NCBI RefSeq assembly: GCF_027568395.1
Contig: NZ_JANKZL010000002.1
Location: 1-64,000 of the forward strand
Source: Aminobacter sp. HY435
Lineage (GTDB): Bacteria; Pseudomonadota; Alphaproteobacteria; Rhizobiales; Rhizobiaceae
DNA: 64,000 bases
Direction: 5' to 3'
Shown here: positions 1-21,339 of the stretch, in pieces
Layout of the letters: each line of letters starts with the position of its first letter
Numbering within the stretch: the stretch's first letter is position 1
Made by a program: the position numbers and the translations under genes
Notes under the pieces: generated by a model
Databases searched by the model: none
What the model was told of the DNA's origin: nothing
What the model saw: only the letters and a program-made list of their open reading frames with translations

Positions 1-2
1 GA

Positions 3-1178
<1,176 letters not shown>

Positions 1179-1245
1179 GTGACGTCTCCATTCCTGCTAG
1201 CCCAATAAGGGCGTTGAATTAATAAAACGCTGCAATTCCTTGGAA

Positions 1246-3336
<2,091 letters not shown>

Positions 3337-3368
3337 GGAAGGTGCCTCTCAGTCGTTCGTTCGCGCTG

Positions 3369-3851
<483 letters not shown>

Positions 3852-3917
3852 TCAAACTTTGACCGGCACTCTATTACGCGGAGAACCTCGCGCAGTGCCT
3901 AAATTGCAGAACCCGAA

Positions 3918-4289
3918 TTACTTCGGACGCTTCGCACCGTACTTCGAACGGCGCTGCTTGCGGTTCTTCACACCCTGCGTGTCGAGCACGCCGCGGATGA
4001 TGTGATAGCGCACGCCCGGAAGATCCTTCACGCGACCGCCGCGGATCATAACCACGGAGTGCTCCTGAAGGTTGTGACCTTCGCCGGGGATGTAGCCAAT
4101 CACTTCGAAGCCATTGGTCAGGCGAATCTTCGCGACCTTACGCAGAGCCGAGTTCGGCTTCTTCGGCGTCGTCGTGTAGACGCGCGTGCAAACGCCCCGC
4201 TTCTGCGGGTTGGCCTGCATGGCCGGAACCTTGTTGCGCTTCACCGGCGCAATGCGCGGCTTGCGGATCAGCTGGTTGACGGTAGGCAT
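3918..4289 (-). CDS. rpsL: 30S ribosomal protein S12
   Basis: Decoding-centre protein of the 30S subunit. It has 123 aa and starts [12 protein letters not shown]. The stretch [15 protein letters not shown] contains the lysine changed in classical streptomycin-resistant mutants; here it is Lys, so the wild-type form. [11 protein letters not shown] follows. It is the first gene of the str operon, with a leader of about 250 nt from the predicted promoter at 4537-4565. Confidence 0.98.
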   Translation of the reverse strand: MPTVNQLIRKPRIAPVKRNKVPAMQANPQKRGVCTRVYTTTPKKPNSALRKVAKIRLTNGFEVIGYIPGEGHNLQEHSVVMIRGGRVKDLPGVRYHIIRGVLDTQGVKNRKQRRSKYGAKRPK

Positions 4290-4536
4290 TAAACCCTCTT
4301 GTCTCTCAAATTCCGTGTCTCAAGCCCGTTCGGGGCGGCTTAAAGCGCGATTTCCATACGCAAATTCGGGCCACGAACCGCGTAAGCGGTCTTGCCCGAA
4401 CAAACCGCAGAGGAAGCGTTTCCGCTTCATGCACGACAGAAATGTCATTTCGCTCGTAAAACGAACCCTGTTTGAGGTGAACTCCAGAGCGTGTCGCTCT
4501 GAAAAAGCCAACCTCACATCGGCTCAGACGAGGCGG

Positions 4537-4565
4537 TATCTACTCGCAAGCCCTGGAACCGTCAA
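4537..4565 (-). promoter_or_regulatory. Sigma-70 type promoter of the str operon
   Basis: Read on the minus strand there is TTGACG (4560-4565), a 17-bp spacer and TAGATA (4537-4542). It points at rpsL and is the best promoter match in this gap. Transcription would begin near 4530 and give a leader of roughly 240 nt before the rpsL start. Assignment rests on consensus match and position only. Confidence 0.65.
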
Positions 4566-4603
4566 GCCCGTCCGTCCAAAAACCTTAACGAAACAGGGGC
4601 TCT

Positions 4604-4642
4604 GCCCGCCTGGACGGGCGCAGCGCAATTTTATTGCGCTGC
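4604..4642. other. Two adjacent hairpins between the str promoter and the 93-aa gene
   Basis: GCCCG...CGGGC (4604-4619) is followed at once by a perfect 9-bp stem GCAGCGCAA / TTGCGCTGC (4620-4628 and 4634-4642) with loop TTTTA. No T-run follows on either strand, so this is not a canonical terminator. It lies just upstream of the divergent str promoter. The rest of the 475-nt gap from 4290 to 4764 holds only the promoter and leader; the short frames in it look non-coding. Confidence 0.45.
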
Positions 4643-4764
4643 AACAGAGGTTAACGGGGGATTTATAACAGTGTTTACGCTGTCGTGGCCCCCTCCTTCG
4701 TGCGAAAGTCGGGGAAACAGGCACGAATCTCCGTGTCTTGCGAATCTAGCGCAAGGAATCACTG

Positions 4765-5046
4765 ATGAACGACAATGACGAACGCCCGGTGACAATCATC
4801 ACGGGGCGAGTCTGGAGACGCAAGGGCGGTGTTTCCGAGGGCGTCCACATCATGCTTGTAGCCCCCGACGACGACTCGGCGGTCCGCCAGGCGCTCGAGG
4901 CCCTGGCCAAGGAAGGTTACGCCGAAGCCGAGCTCGACCAGATCGGCGACCTGCAGGGCGAGCCGGACGAGGAACCGCATGTCTCCGCCTATCAAGGCGC
5001 GCTCGAAGGTGAAGTCTCGATCGTTACCTTCGACGAACCCAAATAG
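4765..5046 (+). CDS. Conserved-looking small acidic protein of unknown function
   Basis: Encodes 93 aa, acidic and soluble, with no signal peptide or membrane segment. I do not recognise the family. It begins MNDNDERPVTIITGRVWRRK and ends with EGEVSIVTFDEPK. An AAGGA site lies about 7 nt before the ATG, and the codon use matches the neighbours, so it is probably real. It is divergent from the str operon and convergent with the APC permease. Confidence 0.7.
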   Translation: MNDNDERPVTIITGRVWRRKGGVSEGVHIMLVAPDDDSAVRQALEALAKEGYAEAELDQIGDLQGEPDEEPHVSAYQGALEGEVSIVTFDEPK

Positions 5047-5123
5047 TCCAGGCGCTGCCTAGCGCACCGGCCCGAAATTCGGACCCGATTTTCGGAAAGC
5101 ACGATGCGCCAACTCAATAAGTT

Positions 5124-5163
5124 AGAGCGTCCTTTGTGCGTCCATTCGGACGCACGGCGCTCT
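5124..5163. repeat. Nested hairpin, possible dispersed rhizobial palindrome
   Basis: The outer stem AGAGCG/CGCTCT (5124-5129 and 5158-5163) encloses a perfect inner stem GTGCGTCC/GGACGCAC (5136-5143 and 5148-5155) with loop ATTC. The outer arm overlaps the permease stop codon. It lies between two convergent genes and has no T-run on either strand. It resembles small palindromic elements that I recall as frequent between genes in Mesorhizobium and relatives, but only one copy is in this window. Confidence 0.45.
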
Positions 5164-6583
5164 AGTTGACCGGCCCCATCCCGCCGATGTCGGCCATGGT
5201 GGGTTCGGCCGGCTTCTGGCCGGTGGCCCGGTTGACCAGCACGGTCACGAACCACAACACCACGCCAATCGCGATCAAGATGCCGGCGATCTTGTATTGG
5301 ACAAGGTCGCGGCCCGTCCACGGTCCGGCGAAGAACGCGCAGGCCAGTCCTCCCACGATCGGCAGCACCGTCGGCGTGCGAAAGTGATCGTGCCCTACCC
5401 TGTCCTTGCGCAGCGCCAGCACGGCGATGTTGACGACGGTAAAGACGCACAGCAGCAGCAGCGCCGTCGTGCCGCCGAGCGCCGGCACTTCACCGACAAA
5501 GGTGATCAGGGCAAAGGCCAGCAAGGTGGTGAAGCCGATTGCGACATAGGGCGTGCGACGGGTCGCATGGACCTTGCCGAGGACGTTCGGCAACACATGC
5601 TCGCGGCTCATGCCATAGACCAGCCGGCTGGCCATCAGCATGTTGATGAGCGCGCTGTTGGCGACCGCAAACATGGTGATGAAACCGAATATCCAGACGG
5701 GAAAGTTCGGCGCGCCAGCCTGGACCACCTTGAGCAGCGGCGTCTCGCCCTCGCCCAGTTGATCCGGCGGCACCAGCGTGATCGCCGAGATCGACACCAG
5801 TACGTAGATAATGCCGGTTATCAGCAACCCCGCCAGCAACACCTTGGGAAAGATGCGCGTCGGGTCCTTGCACTCCTCGGCCATGTTGACCGAGTCCTCG
5901 AAGCCGACCATGGCGAAGAAGGCGAGCGTCGTCGCCGCGATCACCGACCAGAAGGCGGTGCGGTCGGGCGACGAATGGAACTGGGTGATGCGGGATACAT
6001 CGCCCTCGCCCGCGCCGATCGCCCACAACCCGATGACGATGATGATCATCAGGCCGGTAAACTCGACGCATGTCAGCACGACATTGGCTTTCAGGCTCTC
6101 GCCGACACCGCGGAAGTTAACGGCCGCCACCAACGCCATGAAAGCAAGGCCGATCAGAGTGATGCCATAGGTTCCGGAAAGCCCGAGGTCGAAGGCGCTG
6201 GAAAGGTTGGCGGCAAAAGCACGAGATGCGGTCGACGCCGAGGTAATACCCGAGCACATGACCGCAAAGGCCACGATGAATGTGACGAAGTGGATGCCGA
6301 ACGCCTTGTGGGCATAAAGCGCGGCTCCCGCCGCCTTCGGGTATTTGGTGACCAGCTCGAGATAGCTGAAGGCCGTGATGACCGCGACGATGAAGGCGAC
6401 AAGAAACGGCAGCCAGACCACGCCGCCGACCTGCCTGGCGACCTGGCCGGTCAGGGCGTAGATGCCCGTTCCGAGGATATCGCCGACGATGAAGAGCAAC
6501 AGCAGCCACGGGCCCATGACACGATGGAGGCTGGGCTCGACCGATACCGCCTGTCCTTTCACATCGGAGGGGACGTCGGTCAT
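5162..6583 (-). CDS. APC superfamily amino acid permease
   Basis: Inner-membrane secondary transporter of 473 aa with about 12 hydrophobic helices. The first helix carries the motif GDILGTGIYALTG, the broken-helix substrate site of APC transporters, and FEDSVNMAEECKDP follows helix 6, typical of the cationic amino acid transporter subgroup. The substrate cannot be read from sequence. It stands alone, convergent with the 93-aa gene, in a gap between rpoC and rpsL where related genomes often have nothing. Confidence 0.85.
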   Translation of the reverse strand: MTDVPSDVKGQAVSVEPSLHRVMGPWLLLLFIVGDILGTGIYALTGQVARQVGGVVWLPFLVAFIVAVITAFSYLELVTKYPKAAGAALYAHKAFGIHFVTFIVAFAVMCSGITSASTASRAFAANLSSAFDLGLSGTYGITLIGLAFMALVAAVNFRGVGESLKANVVLTCVEFTGLMIIIVIGLWAIGAGEGDVSRITQFHSSPDRTAFWSVIAATTLAFFAMVGFEDSVNMAEECKDPTRIFPKVLLAGLLITGIIYVLVSISAITLVPPDQLGEGETPLLKVVQAGAPNFPVWIFGFITMFAVANSALINMLMASRLVYGMSREHVLPNVLGKVHATRRTPYVAIGFTTLLAFALITFVGEVPALGGTTALLLLCVFTVVNIAVLALRKDRVGHDHFRTPTVLPIVGGLACAFFAGPWTGRDLVQYKIAGILIAIGVVLWFVTVLVNRATGQKPAEPTMADIGGMGPVN

Positions 6584-6725
6584 CGGGCACTCCTCTCAGG
6601 GCTGATGAGCTTCAAGGAGAAGGCTATTTTCGTACGTTCACGATGTCAAACGTCCCGATACATTAGCTAGCCTTATGTTGCGGAAGGCGGAACAACCCGC
6701 CAATCGGCTCAAGACCGGCGGGATT

Positions 6726-6755
6726 GAAAAGAAGCCGCCGGATCACTCCGGCGGC
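6726..6755 (-). terminator. Rho-independent terminator of the phytase-like gene
   Basis: On the minus strand GCCGCCGGA, loop GTGA, TCCGGCGGC (stem 6734-6755) is followed by TTCTTTTC. It lies about 50 nt after the stop of the gene at 6804. Confidence 0.85.
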
Positions 6756-6803
6756 ATTCTGTAAAGGATCGACACGTTTGCAGCCAACAGGGCCACGGCC
6801 AGA

Positions 6804-7898
6804 TCAATTCGTGGCAGGGTCCAGCTTCAGCACAACGAACTGCGTGAACTGCTCCGGGCTGAAGTTGTTGTCGGAGGCAATGACCAACGTGCGCTGGCCG
6901 TCTACTTCGGGTCCCCATGTCATCGACTCGATGTTGTCGATGTCGAGACCGAAGTCGCCCTCGCCGATCTTAAGTACCTTGCGCTTGGACATCGCCTTTG
7001 CCGCAATGTCCTTGAGCGAGGCAGTTCCCTTGACGTCTGTCGCACCGGCGAAGCTCGCCAGGTAGAAATTGATCTCGCTGCCGATACCAAGCGCGAAGGA
7101 ACGTTCGATCGTCAGAAGCTCGTCAGGTCCCAAAAACAGGAATTCGGAGAGGCCGTTGTCGTTGTAATACGGGTCCTTGGTCGCCTTGGTGAAGATCGGA
7201 CCGTTGTCATAGACGTATTCCGCCGAGACAGTGCCGCTGGCGATATCGAAGCCGACGATGCGCGATGGGCTGCCAGCCTCCAACGTCGCCTTTTCGCCGT
7301 CTTGCGTCAGCGCGTTTTCGGTCCCCGCCCAAAGGGTCTTGCCGTCAGGTGAAATGGCGAGGCTTTCAAACGAAAGGTTGCCGCGCACGCCGCGCGTCTT
7401 GTCGGCATTGGGAAGATAGGCTTCGGGAATGGCGAAGCTCCTGATGTGGCTGCCATCGGGCTTGGCTTCGTAAATCGCCGGCCGGCTATCTGCATCGCCC
7501 TCACTCGACCAGAAGACCCGGCTTGCCGAAGCATCGAAGCGGATCGCCTCAGGGTCGACGTCCTTCTTGGCAAAGGCAGCCCCTTCAGCGTTACGCAACT
7601 CAGAACTCGACACGATATCGATGCCGTGGACGCCTTTGCCGTCGATCGCAAGCTTGAGCGTGTAAAGCCGCGCTGGCGCTCGCTCCGAGCGGTCGTCCGA
7701 AATGGCGTAGAACAGCCCGCTCGCCGCATCGTGGTCGAGGCCGGAAATGCCGCCGAACTCAGTTCCCGCAATTTTCAGTCCGGTCGGCAGAACGACCTGG
7801 CCGAACAACGTTGCCTTGAACGGCGCGGCATCCTGCGCATGCGCGCAGATCACTGACGATGCCAGCACGGCAGCGATTGGGGAGAGAACAAACTTCAT
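6804..7898 (-). CDS. Secreted esterase-like activity of phytase family protein
   Basis: Encodes 364 aa with an amino-terminal signal peptide (MKFVLSPIAAVLASSVICAHA, cleavage near residue 21). The rest matches the phytase-like beta-propeller family: FGGISGLDHDAASGLFYAISDDRS, then DPEAIRF and ESLAISPDGKTLWAGTENA. The role is probably periplasmic; the substrate is unknown. A longer frame extends upstream, but the start at 7898 has an AGGTGA site 7 nt away and begins the signal peptide. It is a single-gene unit with its own terminator, 135 nt downstream of rpoC. Confidence 0.85.
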   Translation of the reverse strand: MKFVLSPIAAVLASSVICAHAQDAAPFKATLFGQVVLPTGLKIAGTEFGGISGLDHDAASGLFYAISDDRSERAPARLYTLKLAIDGKGVHGIDIVSSSELRNAEGAAFAKKDVDPEAIRFDASASRVFWSSEGDADSRPAIYEAKPDGSHIRSFAIPEAYLPNADKTRGVRGNLSFESLAISPDGKTLWAGTENALTQDGEKATLEAGSPSRIVGFDIASGTVSAEYVYDNGPIFTKATKDPYYNDNGLSEFLFLGPDELLTIERSFALGIGSEINFYLASFAGATDVKGTASLKDIAAKAMSKRKVLKIGEGDFGLDIDNIESMTWGPEVDGQRTLVIASDNNFSPEQFTQFVVLKLDPATN

Positions 7899-7983
7899 GA
7901 TGCGGTCACCTGTGATGCACGTTGGACCCCAATTGCTACCGGCCGCATGTGACGGCGCCATGAAACTTAGGTGGCACCCAAAT

Positions 7984-8009
7984 GAAAAAAGGGGGCCGAA
8001 GCCCCCTTT
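7984..8009 (-). terminator. Rho-independent terminator of rpoBC
   Basis: On the minus strand GGGGGC, loop TTCG, GCCCCC is followed by six Ts. The stem is 7991-8006, 24 nt after the rpoC stop. It is a textbook terminator that separates the rpoBC operon from the next gene. Confidence 0.92.
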
Positions 8010-8032
8010 CCCAGTTCTTTCCGACGACGCCC

Positions 8033-12229
<4,197 letters not shown>

Positions 12230-12382
12230 GCCGTTCTCCTTTTCGGGGCCCTCGAAAGCCCCTTTGCATCTTGTGCGGGCCAGAGCGCCCGCCAGCTGTG
12301 CCGGCCAGTAACCGGCGGAATTTCATCGCTTGGCTTGATCAGCACCAAAACGCACCGGGGTGCGCATCGGGATCAGGCCTTG

Positions 12383-12416
12383 TGGCGCGCCGCAGGTTCG
12401 ATCCCGCGGCGCGCCA
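12383..12416 (-). other. Intercistronic hairpin between rpoB and rpoC
   Basis: A perfect 11-bp stem TGGCGCGCCGC / GCGGCGCGCCA (12383-12393 and 12406-12416) with a 12-nt loop, starting 7 nt after the rpoB stop. No T-run follows, so processing or mRNA stabilisation is more likely than termination. Confidence 0.6.
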
Positions 12417-12423
12417 TCGGTAC

Positions 12424-16560
<4,137 letters not shown>

Positions 16561-16638
16561 CGTCGCTCCTTGCTGCCTTCTTGGGATGAGCTTCGCTACT
16601 GCTCACCTTGCATACGAGCCGCCTCGGCGGCCTATCCA

Positions 16639-16746
16639 AAACGGGCGAAAACCCGTTTCCTGAAAGCCGCCTGGCGGCACTCAGGAAATAGGTTCCCTCT
16701 ATCCCCCGATCACGGGAGCCGGTGGGCGACGCTAGCGCCGCCCACC
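16639..16746 (-). other. Hairpins in the rplL-rpoB gap
   Basis: Three inverted repeats lie here: GGTGGGCG/CGCCCACC (16721-16746), 13 nt after the rplL stop; a loose TTTCCTGA/TCAGGAAA pair; and AAACGGG/CCCGTTT (16639-16658). In E. coli the same gap has a partial attenuator and an RNase III site that set the ratio of L7/L12 to polymerase. A similar role here is an inference. Confidence 0.5.
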
Positions 16747-16758
16747 GAAACCGTGAGC

Positions 16759-17130
<372 letters not shown>

Positions 17131-17184
17131 TTTTCTATTCCTTCAATCAGTTCGAACGTGTGTTGATGATAGCGAGGAACGGCC

Positions 17185-17703
17185 TCATGCCGCCTCGTCC
17201 TTCCGGGCATAAGCGCCAATGACGCGCGCGACCGAAGCCGCCGGCGCATTGACGATCTGGGCGATCCGGGTAGCCGGGGTGGCGATCATGCCAACCAGCT
17301 TTGCACGCAGCTCGTCGAGCGACGGGAGCGAGGCGAGAGCCTTCACACCGTCGGCGTTGAGCAAGGTCGTGCCCATCGAACCACCAAGGATGACAAGCTT
17401 GTCATTGGTCTTGGCGAATTCGGACGCGACCTTCGGCGCTGCAATCGGATCTTCCGAATAAGCAACCAGCGTCTGTCCCTTGAACAGATCGATGATGTTT
17501 TCGGATTCCGTGCCCTGAAGAGCGATTTTGGCGAGACGGTTCTTCGCGACTTTGACGGTGCCGCCGGCCTGACGCATCTTCACACGAAGATCGTTCATCT
17601 GCGCGACGGTGATACCGGCATAGTGGGCCACTACGACTGAACCTGCGTTCGAGAACGCGTCATTCAGGCCGGTGACGAGTTCGCGTTTTTCCGCTCTGTC
17701 CAC
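17185..17703 (-). CDS. rplJ: 50S ribosomal protein L10
   Basis: Base of the ribosomal stalk; binds 23S rRNA and the L7/L12 dimers. It has 172 aa and begins with a GTG codon ([17 protein letters not shown]...). No better ATG exists upstream in frame. It is preceded by a 382-nt untranslated stretch after rplA, the place where the L10 leader is expected. Confidence 0.96.
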   Translation of the reverse strand: MDRAEKRELVTGLNDAFSNAGSVVVAHYAGITVAQMNDLRVKMRQAGGTVKVAKNRLAKIALQGTESENIIDLFKGQTLVAYSEDPIAAPKVASEFAKTNDKLVILGGSMGTTLLNADGVKALASLPSLDELRAKLVGMIATPATRIAQIVNAPAASVARVIGAYARKDEAA

Positions 17704-18085
17704 TGCCTATCTCCAGTTGACCGCCTCCCATTTGCGGGGTGAGCGGTCGGGTTGCCTTTTGCCGGGCGGCCAATCCAGAAGTTCCAGATCACCCGAACGG
17801 CGCTCGAGGATCCTGCCCCCTTTCGCCACACCTGACGGACTTGCGATCCGGCGCGGTGCGCAGACAAAAGGCAAACACGGTTCGAACCTTTCATTGGAGC
17901 CCAGGCTCCTTTGTCTGGTCTTCACCCGTCTCATGCAGGCCCATAAGAATTAAGGACCAAGGGTCGCTTGGACCGCCTGCAATCTCGGACAGGATTTCGG
18001 AAGCTGCTTCCAACTTCCGAGTTCCGGGCCCGGAGGCCCGGAATTCTTCCCGGATCAGGCCGTTGCCGGCCGATCCGAATTCAAC
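17704..18085 (-). promoter_or_regulatory. rplA-rplJ intercistronic region, candidate L10 leader
   Basis: 382 nt without a convincing gene between rplA and rplJ. In many bacteria this position holds the L10-binding leader that represses rplJL-rpoBC translation. Close after rplA there is a perfect 9-bp stem TTCCGGGCC/GGCCCGGAA with a 4-nt loop (18022-18043), not followed by Ts, and a near palindrome GGAAGCTGCTTCC (about 17999-18011). I could not fold the remainder by hand. Confidence 0.5.
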
Positions 18086-18784
18086 TTACGACGCAGCGAC
18101 CGTCGACAGATCGAGCTTGAGGCCCGGGCCCATCGTCGAGGAAACCGAGACCTTGCGGACATAGACGCCCTTGGCGCCAGCCGGCTTGGCCTTGTTCACC
18201 GCATCGGTGAAGGCGCGGACGTTCTCTTCCAGCGCCTTGACGTCGAAGGAGACCTTGCCGACGCCGGCATGGATGATGCCGGCCTTCTCGACGCGGAACT
18301 CAACGGCGCCGCCCTTGGAAGCCTTGACGGCTCCGGCGATGTCGGTGGTGACGGTGCCGACCTTCGGGTTCGGCATCATGCCGCGCGGACCGAGAACCTT
18401 ACCGAGACGGCCGACCAGCGGCATCATGTCGGGAGTCGCGATGCAGCGGTCAAAGTCGATCTGGCCCTTCTGGACGATGTCGACGAGGTCTTCCGCACCA
18501 ACGATGTCGGCGCCGGCCGCGCGGGCTTCGTCAGCCTTCGCATCCTTGGCGAACACGGCGACGCGGACGGTACGGCCCGTGCCGTTCGGCAGGTTGACCA
18601 CACCGCGGACCATCTGGTCTGCGTGACGCGGGTCGACGCCGAGGTTCATGGCGACTTCGATGGTCTCGTCGAACTTGACCGACGAACGGGACTTCAGCAG
18701 CTCGAGAGCTTCCGACAGACCGTAGGCCTTGTTCGCATCGATGCCCTCGCGGGACTTGGCAACACGCTTTGCAATCTTAGCCAT
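18086..18784 (-). CDS. rplA: 50S ribosomal protein L1
   Basis: L1-stalk protein of the 50S subunit, 232 aa; in enterics it also represses the rplKA mRNA. It begins [20 protein letters not shown] and contains [20 protein letters not shown], the L1 signature. A longer frame extends 16 codons upstream, but that would overlap rplK; the chosen ATG lies 4 nt after the rplK stop. Confidence 0.97.
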   Translation of the reverse strand: MAKIAKRVAKSREGIDANKAYGLSEALELLKSRSSVKFDETIEVAMNLGVDPRHADQMVRGVVNLPNGTGRTVRVAVFAKDAKADEARAAGADIVGAEDLVDIVQKGQIDFDRCIATPDMMPLVGRLGKVLGPRGMMPNPKVGTVTTDIAGAVKASKGGAVEFRVEKAGIIHAGVGKVSFDVKALEENVRAFTDAVNKAKPAGAKGVYVRKVSVSSTMGPGLKLDLSTVAAS

Positions 18785-18788
18785 GATC

Positions 18789-19217
18789 TCAGCCCACCAC
18801 TTCCAGACCCATCGAACGGGCGGAGCCCTCAACCATCTTGATGGCTGCCTCGACGTCGTTGGCGTTCAGGTCCTTCATCTTGGCCTGGGCAATTTCACGC
18901 ACCTTGGCGGCGCTGATTTCACCGGCCTTGACCTTGCCCGGCTCCTTCGAGCCCGACTTCAGGTTGGCAGCCTTCTTCAGGAAGTAGGACACCGGCGGCG
19001 TCTTCATGACGAAGGTGAACGACTTGTCCTGATAGTAGGTGATCACGACCGGGATCGGCGACCCCTTCTCGAGTTCCTGGGTCTGCGCGTTGAACGCCTT
19101 GCAGAATTCCATGATGTTGATGCCACGCTGACCAAGCGCAGGACCGATCGGGGGCGACGGCGTCGCCGAACCCGCGGAAACCTGGAGCTTGAGCTGGCCC
19201 GCTACTTTCTTAGCCAT
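18789..19217 (-). CDS. rplK: 50S ribosomal protein L11
   Basis: Binds the GTPase-associated centre of 23S rRNA. It has 142 aa, starts [29 protein letters not shown], and has the carboxy-terminal rRNA-binding domain with [21 protein letters not shown]. It is tightly coupled to rplA (4-nt gap). Confidence 0.97.
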   Translation of the reverse strand: MAKKVAGQLKLQVSAGSATPSPPIGPALGQRGINIMEFCKAFNAQTQELEKGSPIPVVITYYQDKSFTFVMKTPPVSYFLKKAANLKSGSKEPGKVKAGEISAAKVREIAQAKMKDLNANDVEAAIKMVEGSARSMGLEVVG

Positions 19218-19372
19218 CTCTTACCTGCCTTTGTTGTGCCGATATATTCCGGCGGTTGCAGTTCGGTGGTGCGATATCGGCGACCGGCTAAGCCGCTTCC
19301 TCTCCCACCATGCTTGCGCCAGGCATGCGCCCGGCGCCGCCATCGCCCGAAACAGGGCGACGGACCCTTCGA

Positions 19373-19900
19373 TCAGCCCTTTTCGACCTGACCGAATTCC
19401 AGATCGACAGGCACAGCGCGCCCGAAGATCGAAACTTCCACCTTGAGACGCGCCCGCTCCTCGTCGACTTCCTGGACGAAACCATTGAAGGACGCAAAGG
19501 GACCGTCGGAGACGCGAACCGCCTCGCCGATCTCGAAGGTAACCGACGGCTTTGGCCGCTCAACGCCCTCCTGAACCTGATTCAGGATGCGCTGCGCCTC
19601 GGATTCGGTAATCGGCACCGGCTTCGAATCACCAAGGAAACCAGTGACTTTCGGGGTGTTCTTGACCAGCGAGAACACGGCGTCGGTGAGATTAGCCTTC
19701 ATCAGCACGTAGCCCGGGAAGAACTTGCGCTCGGCATCGACCTTGCGGCCGCGACGAATCTCAACAACCTTCTCGGTCGGAACCACGATCTGCTCGATCT
19801 GGTCGCTCAGGCCCTTCTGCTTGGCCTTGTGCTCGATATCCTCGGCAACCTTCTTTTCGAAGTTCGAATAGGCGTGGACGATGTACCAGCGCGAAGTCAT
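19373..19900 (-). CDS. nusG: Transcription termination/antitermination protein NusG
   Basis: Elongation factor that bridges RNA polymerase with Rho or the ribosome. It has 175 aa: an NGN domain starting MTSRWYIVHAYSNFEKKVAE and a carboxy-terminal KOW domain with GEAVRVSDGPFASFNGFV. An open frame continues upstream over secE in another frame, but the ATG at 19900 matches the family start. It lies 26 nt after secE. Confidence 0.97.
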   Translation of the reverse strand: MTSRWYIVHAYSNFEKKVAEDIEHKAKQKGLSDQIEQIVVPTEKVVEIRRGRKVDAERKFFPGYVLMKANLTDAVFSLVKNTPKVTGFLGDSKPVPITESEAQRILNQVQEGVERPKPSVTFEIGEAVRVSDGPFASFNGFVQEVDEERARLKVEVSIFGRAVPVDLEFGQVEKG

Positions 19901-19926
19901 CTCAGGTCGTCTCCGTAGTCGCAGCC

Positions 19927-20127
19927 TTAACGGCCCATGCCCAGGATCTGCTCGACGGCGAATGCCATGAGCTGGTCGGCGGCGAAGAAGAAGATCATCG
20001 CAACAACAGCAAAAGCGAGAACCATGACGGTGGAAATCATCGTCTCGCGCCGCGACGGCCACGTAACCTTCGCCGTTTCCGACCTTACCTGCTGCAGAAA
20101 GGTGAAGGGGTTCGTGGTTTTCGCCAT
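19927..20127 (-). CDS. secE: Preprotein translocase subunit SecE
   Basis: Single-span SecE of the SecYEG channel, 66 aa. It begins MAKTTNPFTFLQQVRSETAK, has the conserved TWPSRRET box, then one membrane helix (about residues 38-58). The upstream in-frame ATG at 20145 is less like the family. It is directly followed by nusG. Confidence 0.95.
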   Translation of the reverse strand: MAKTTNPFTFLQQVRSETAKVTWPSRRETMISTVMVLAFAVVAMIFFFAADQLMAFAVEQILGMGR

Positions 20128-20297
20128 GTGCCGCTCTGCTTTCAACGTCCGTTGACCGGACTTCTGGATGATCCCGTGACCGGGAGATGCCGCTGCATGA
20201 TCTCAAATCCGCGCCGAATCAGCGCAACATTTCGCCCATGCAATTCGGACGCGTAAAGCCGGCTACCCAGCTCCACGCGCCGCGTGTCTGTTTCGCT

Positions 20298-20326
20298 TAC
20301 ATAAAACCGATTCTCTTTCCACGCAA
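20298..20326 (-). promoter_or_regulatory. Possible promoter of secE-nusG
   Basis: On the minus strand TTGCGT (20321-20326), a 17-bp spacer and TATGTA (20298-20303), about 170 nt before the secE start. It is a moderate match to sigma-70. The rest of the 304-nt gap between tRNA-Trp (20432) and secE holds nothing else I can support. Confidence 0.4.
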
Positions 20327-20431
20327 GTGGCTGAAACCCGCTTCATGCTTAAACGCCGTATCGGAACCATCCAGTCGTTCCGTTCCGGCTATAGAAGTCT
20401 GTATGCCTGAATTAGCGCCTTCTGGCAAGAC

Positions 20432-20507
<76 letters not shown>

Positions 20508-20691
20508 ACACGTGTGCCGCGTCACGTCCGCAGCACCGGCTTCCTAAGGGCTTCGGCGCCGTCTGTAAAGAGCGGATTGCGCGATGTTGTGAACAATCGA
20601 ACGAACGGTGCCGCAAGCCGCGAACGCATTGTGTATCGGCGCTTGAGTGCGCACCGACGGCTCGTTAGCCGGGTGCCGTCATCCTGTGCCT

Positions 20692-21198
20692 TCAAGGCGC
20701 GCCCTTCAATAATTCACGCCGCGCGGCATTCTTCACTGCCATCCATATGGCGACCGCGCAGACGCCGATCTCCAGGGCAAAGGACCAATGCAGCACAAAG
20801 CTCAGCACCCAATGCGAATGGGCCGGCGGGATGGGAACGAGTTCGACCGCCCTGCCATCGAAAGGCATCAGCCAGAACATAGGCGCGGTGACCGAATCGA
20901 GGACCATGTGCGAGAACACAGCGAGGAAGAAGACCGCGCTCGCTGCGCTCCAGCGCCTCGCCGTCGCCGCGACAAGCGGCATTGCGACGATCGCCACAAC
21001 GGCCCAGAACAGCGGCCAATGCGTCGGATAGGTGCTGTGATGGACGGCGCCATTGTCGGCCAGCCAGAACCAGGCAATGTCAAAATCGGGGGCAACGCTG
21101 CCCGCAAGGGCAGCGAACATCACGCCGGGCGCCACGGGAACGGCTTTTCGGGCCACGGAGCCGATGATGTAGCCGGCAGGCAGGTGAGCGATCAGCAT
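20692..21198 (-). CDS. YdjM-like membrane-bound metal-dependent hydrolase family protein
   Basis: Membrane protein of 168 aa with about four hydrophobic segments. Family features are HLPAGY at residues 4-9, DFDIAWFW, HHSTYPTHWP and SHMVLDSVTAPMFW, which place histidines and aspartates near the membrane face as in the YdjM (LexA-regulated) family. The function is not known. The start at 21198 has a strong GAGGAGGGG site. It is one of two non-translation genes between tuf and secE. Confidence 0.8.
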   Translation of the reverse strand: MLIAHLPAGYIIGSVARKAVPVAPGVMFAALAGSVAPDFDIAWFWLADNGAVHHSTYPTHWPLFWAVVAIVAMPLVAATARRWSAASAVFFLAVFSHMVLDSVTAPMFWLMPFDGRAVELVPIPPAHSHWVLSFVLHWSFALEIGVCAVAIWMAVKNAARRELLKGAP

Positions 21199-21339
21199 GG
21201 TCCCCTCCTCCACGCAACCTACTCTTCTCTGCGAGACTGGCAGAAGGAAGGCGAGAGTTGGGCCTTTCGCGACCAGACAGCAAAGGGACTCGACTCAAGG
21301 ATGCCGCCTAGCGCGGCGCCGTCAGGCTACATCGAGCCG

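Noticed and set aside
4186-4724. Several 60-160 aa frames between rpsL and the 93-aa gene
   Set aside because: They overlap each other, the promoter and hairpins, and have no coding signature.
17704-17953. Short frames between rplA and rplJ
   Set aside because: Overlapping frames on both strands, in a region expected to be the untranslated L10 leader.
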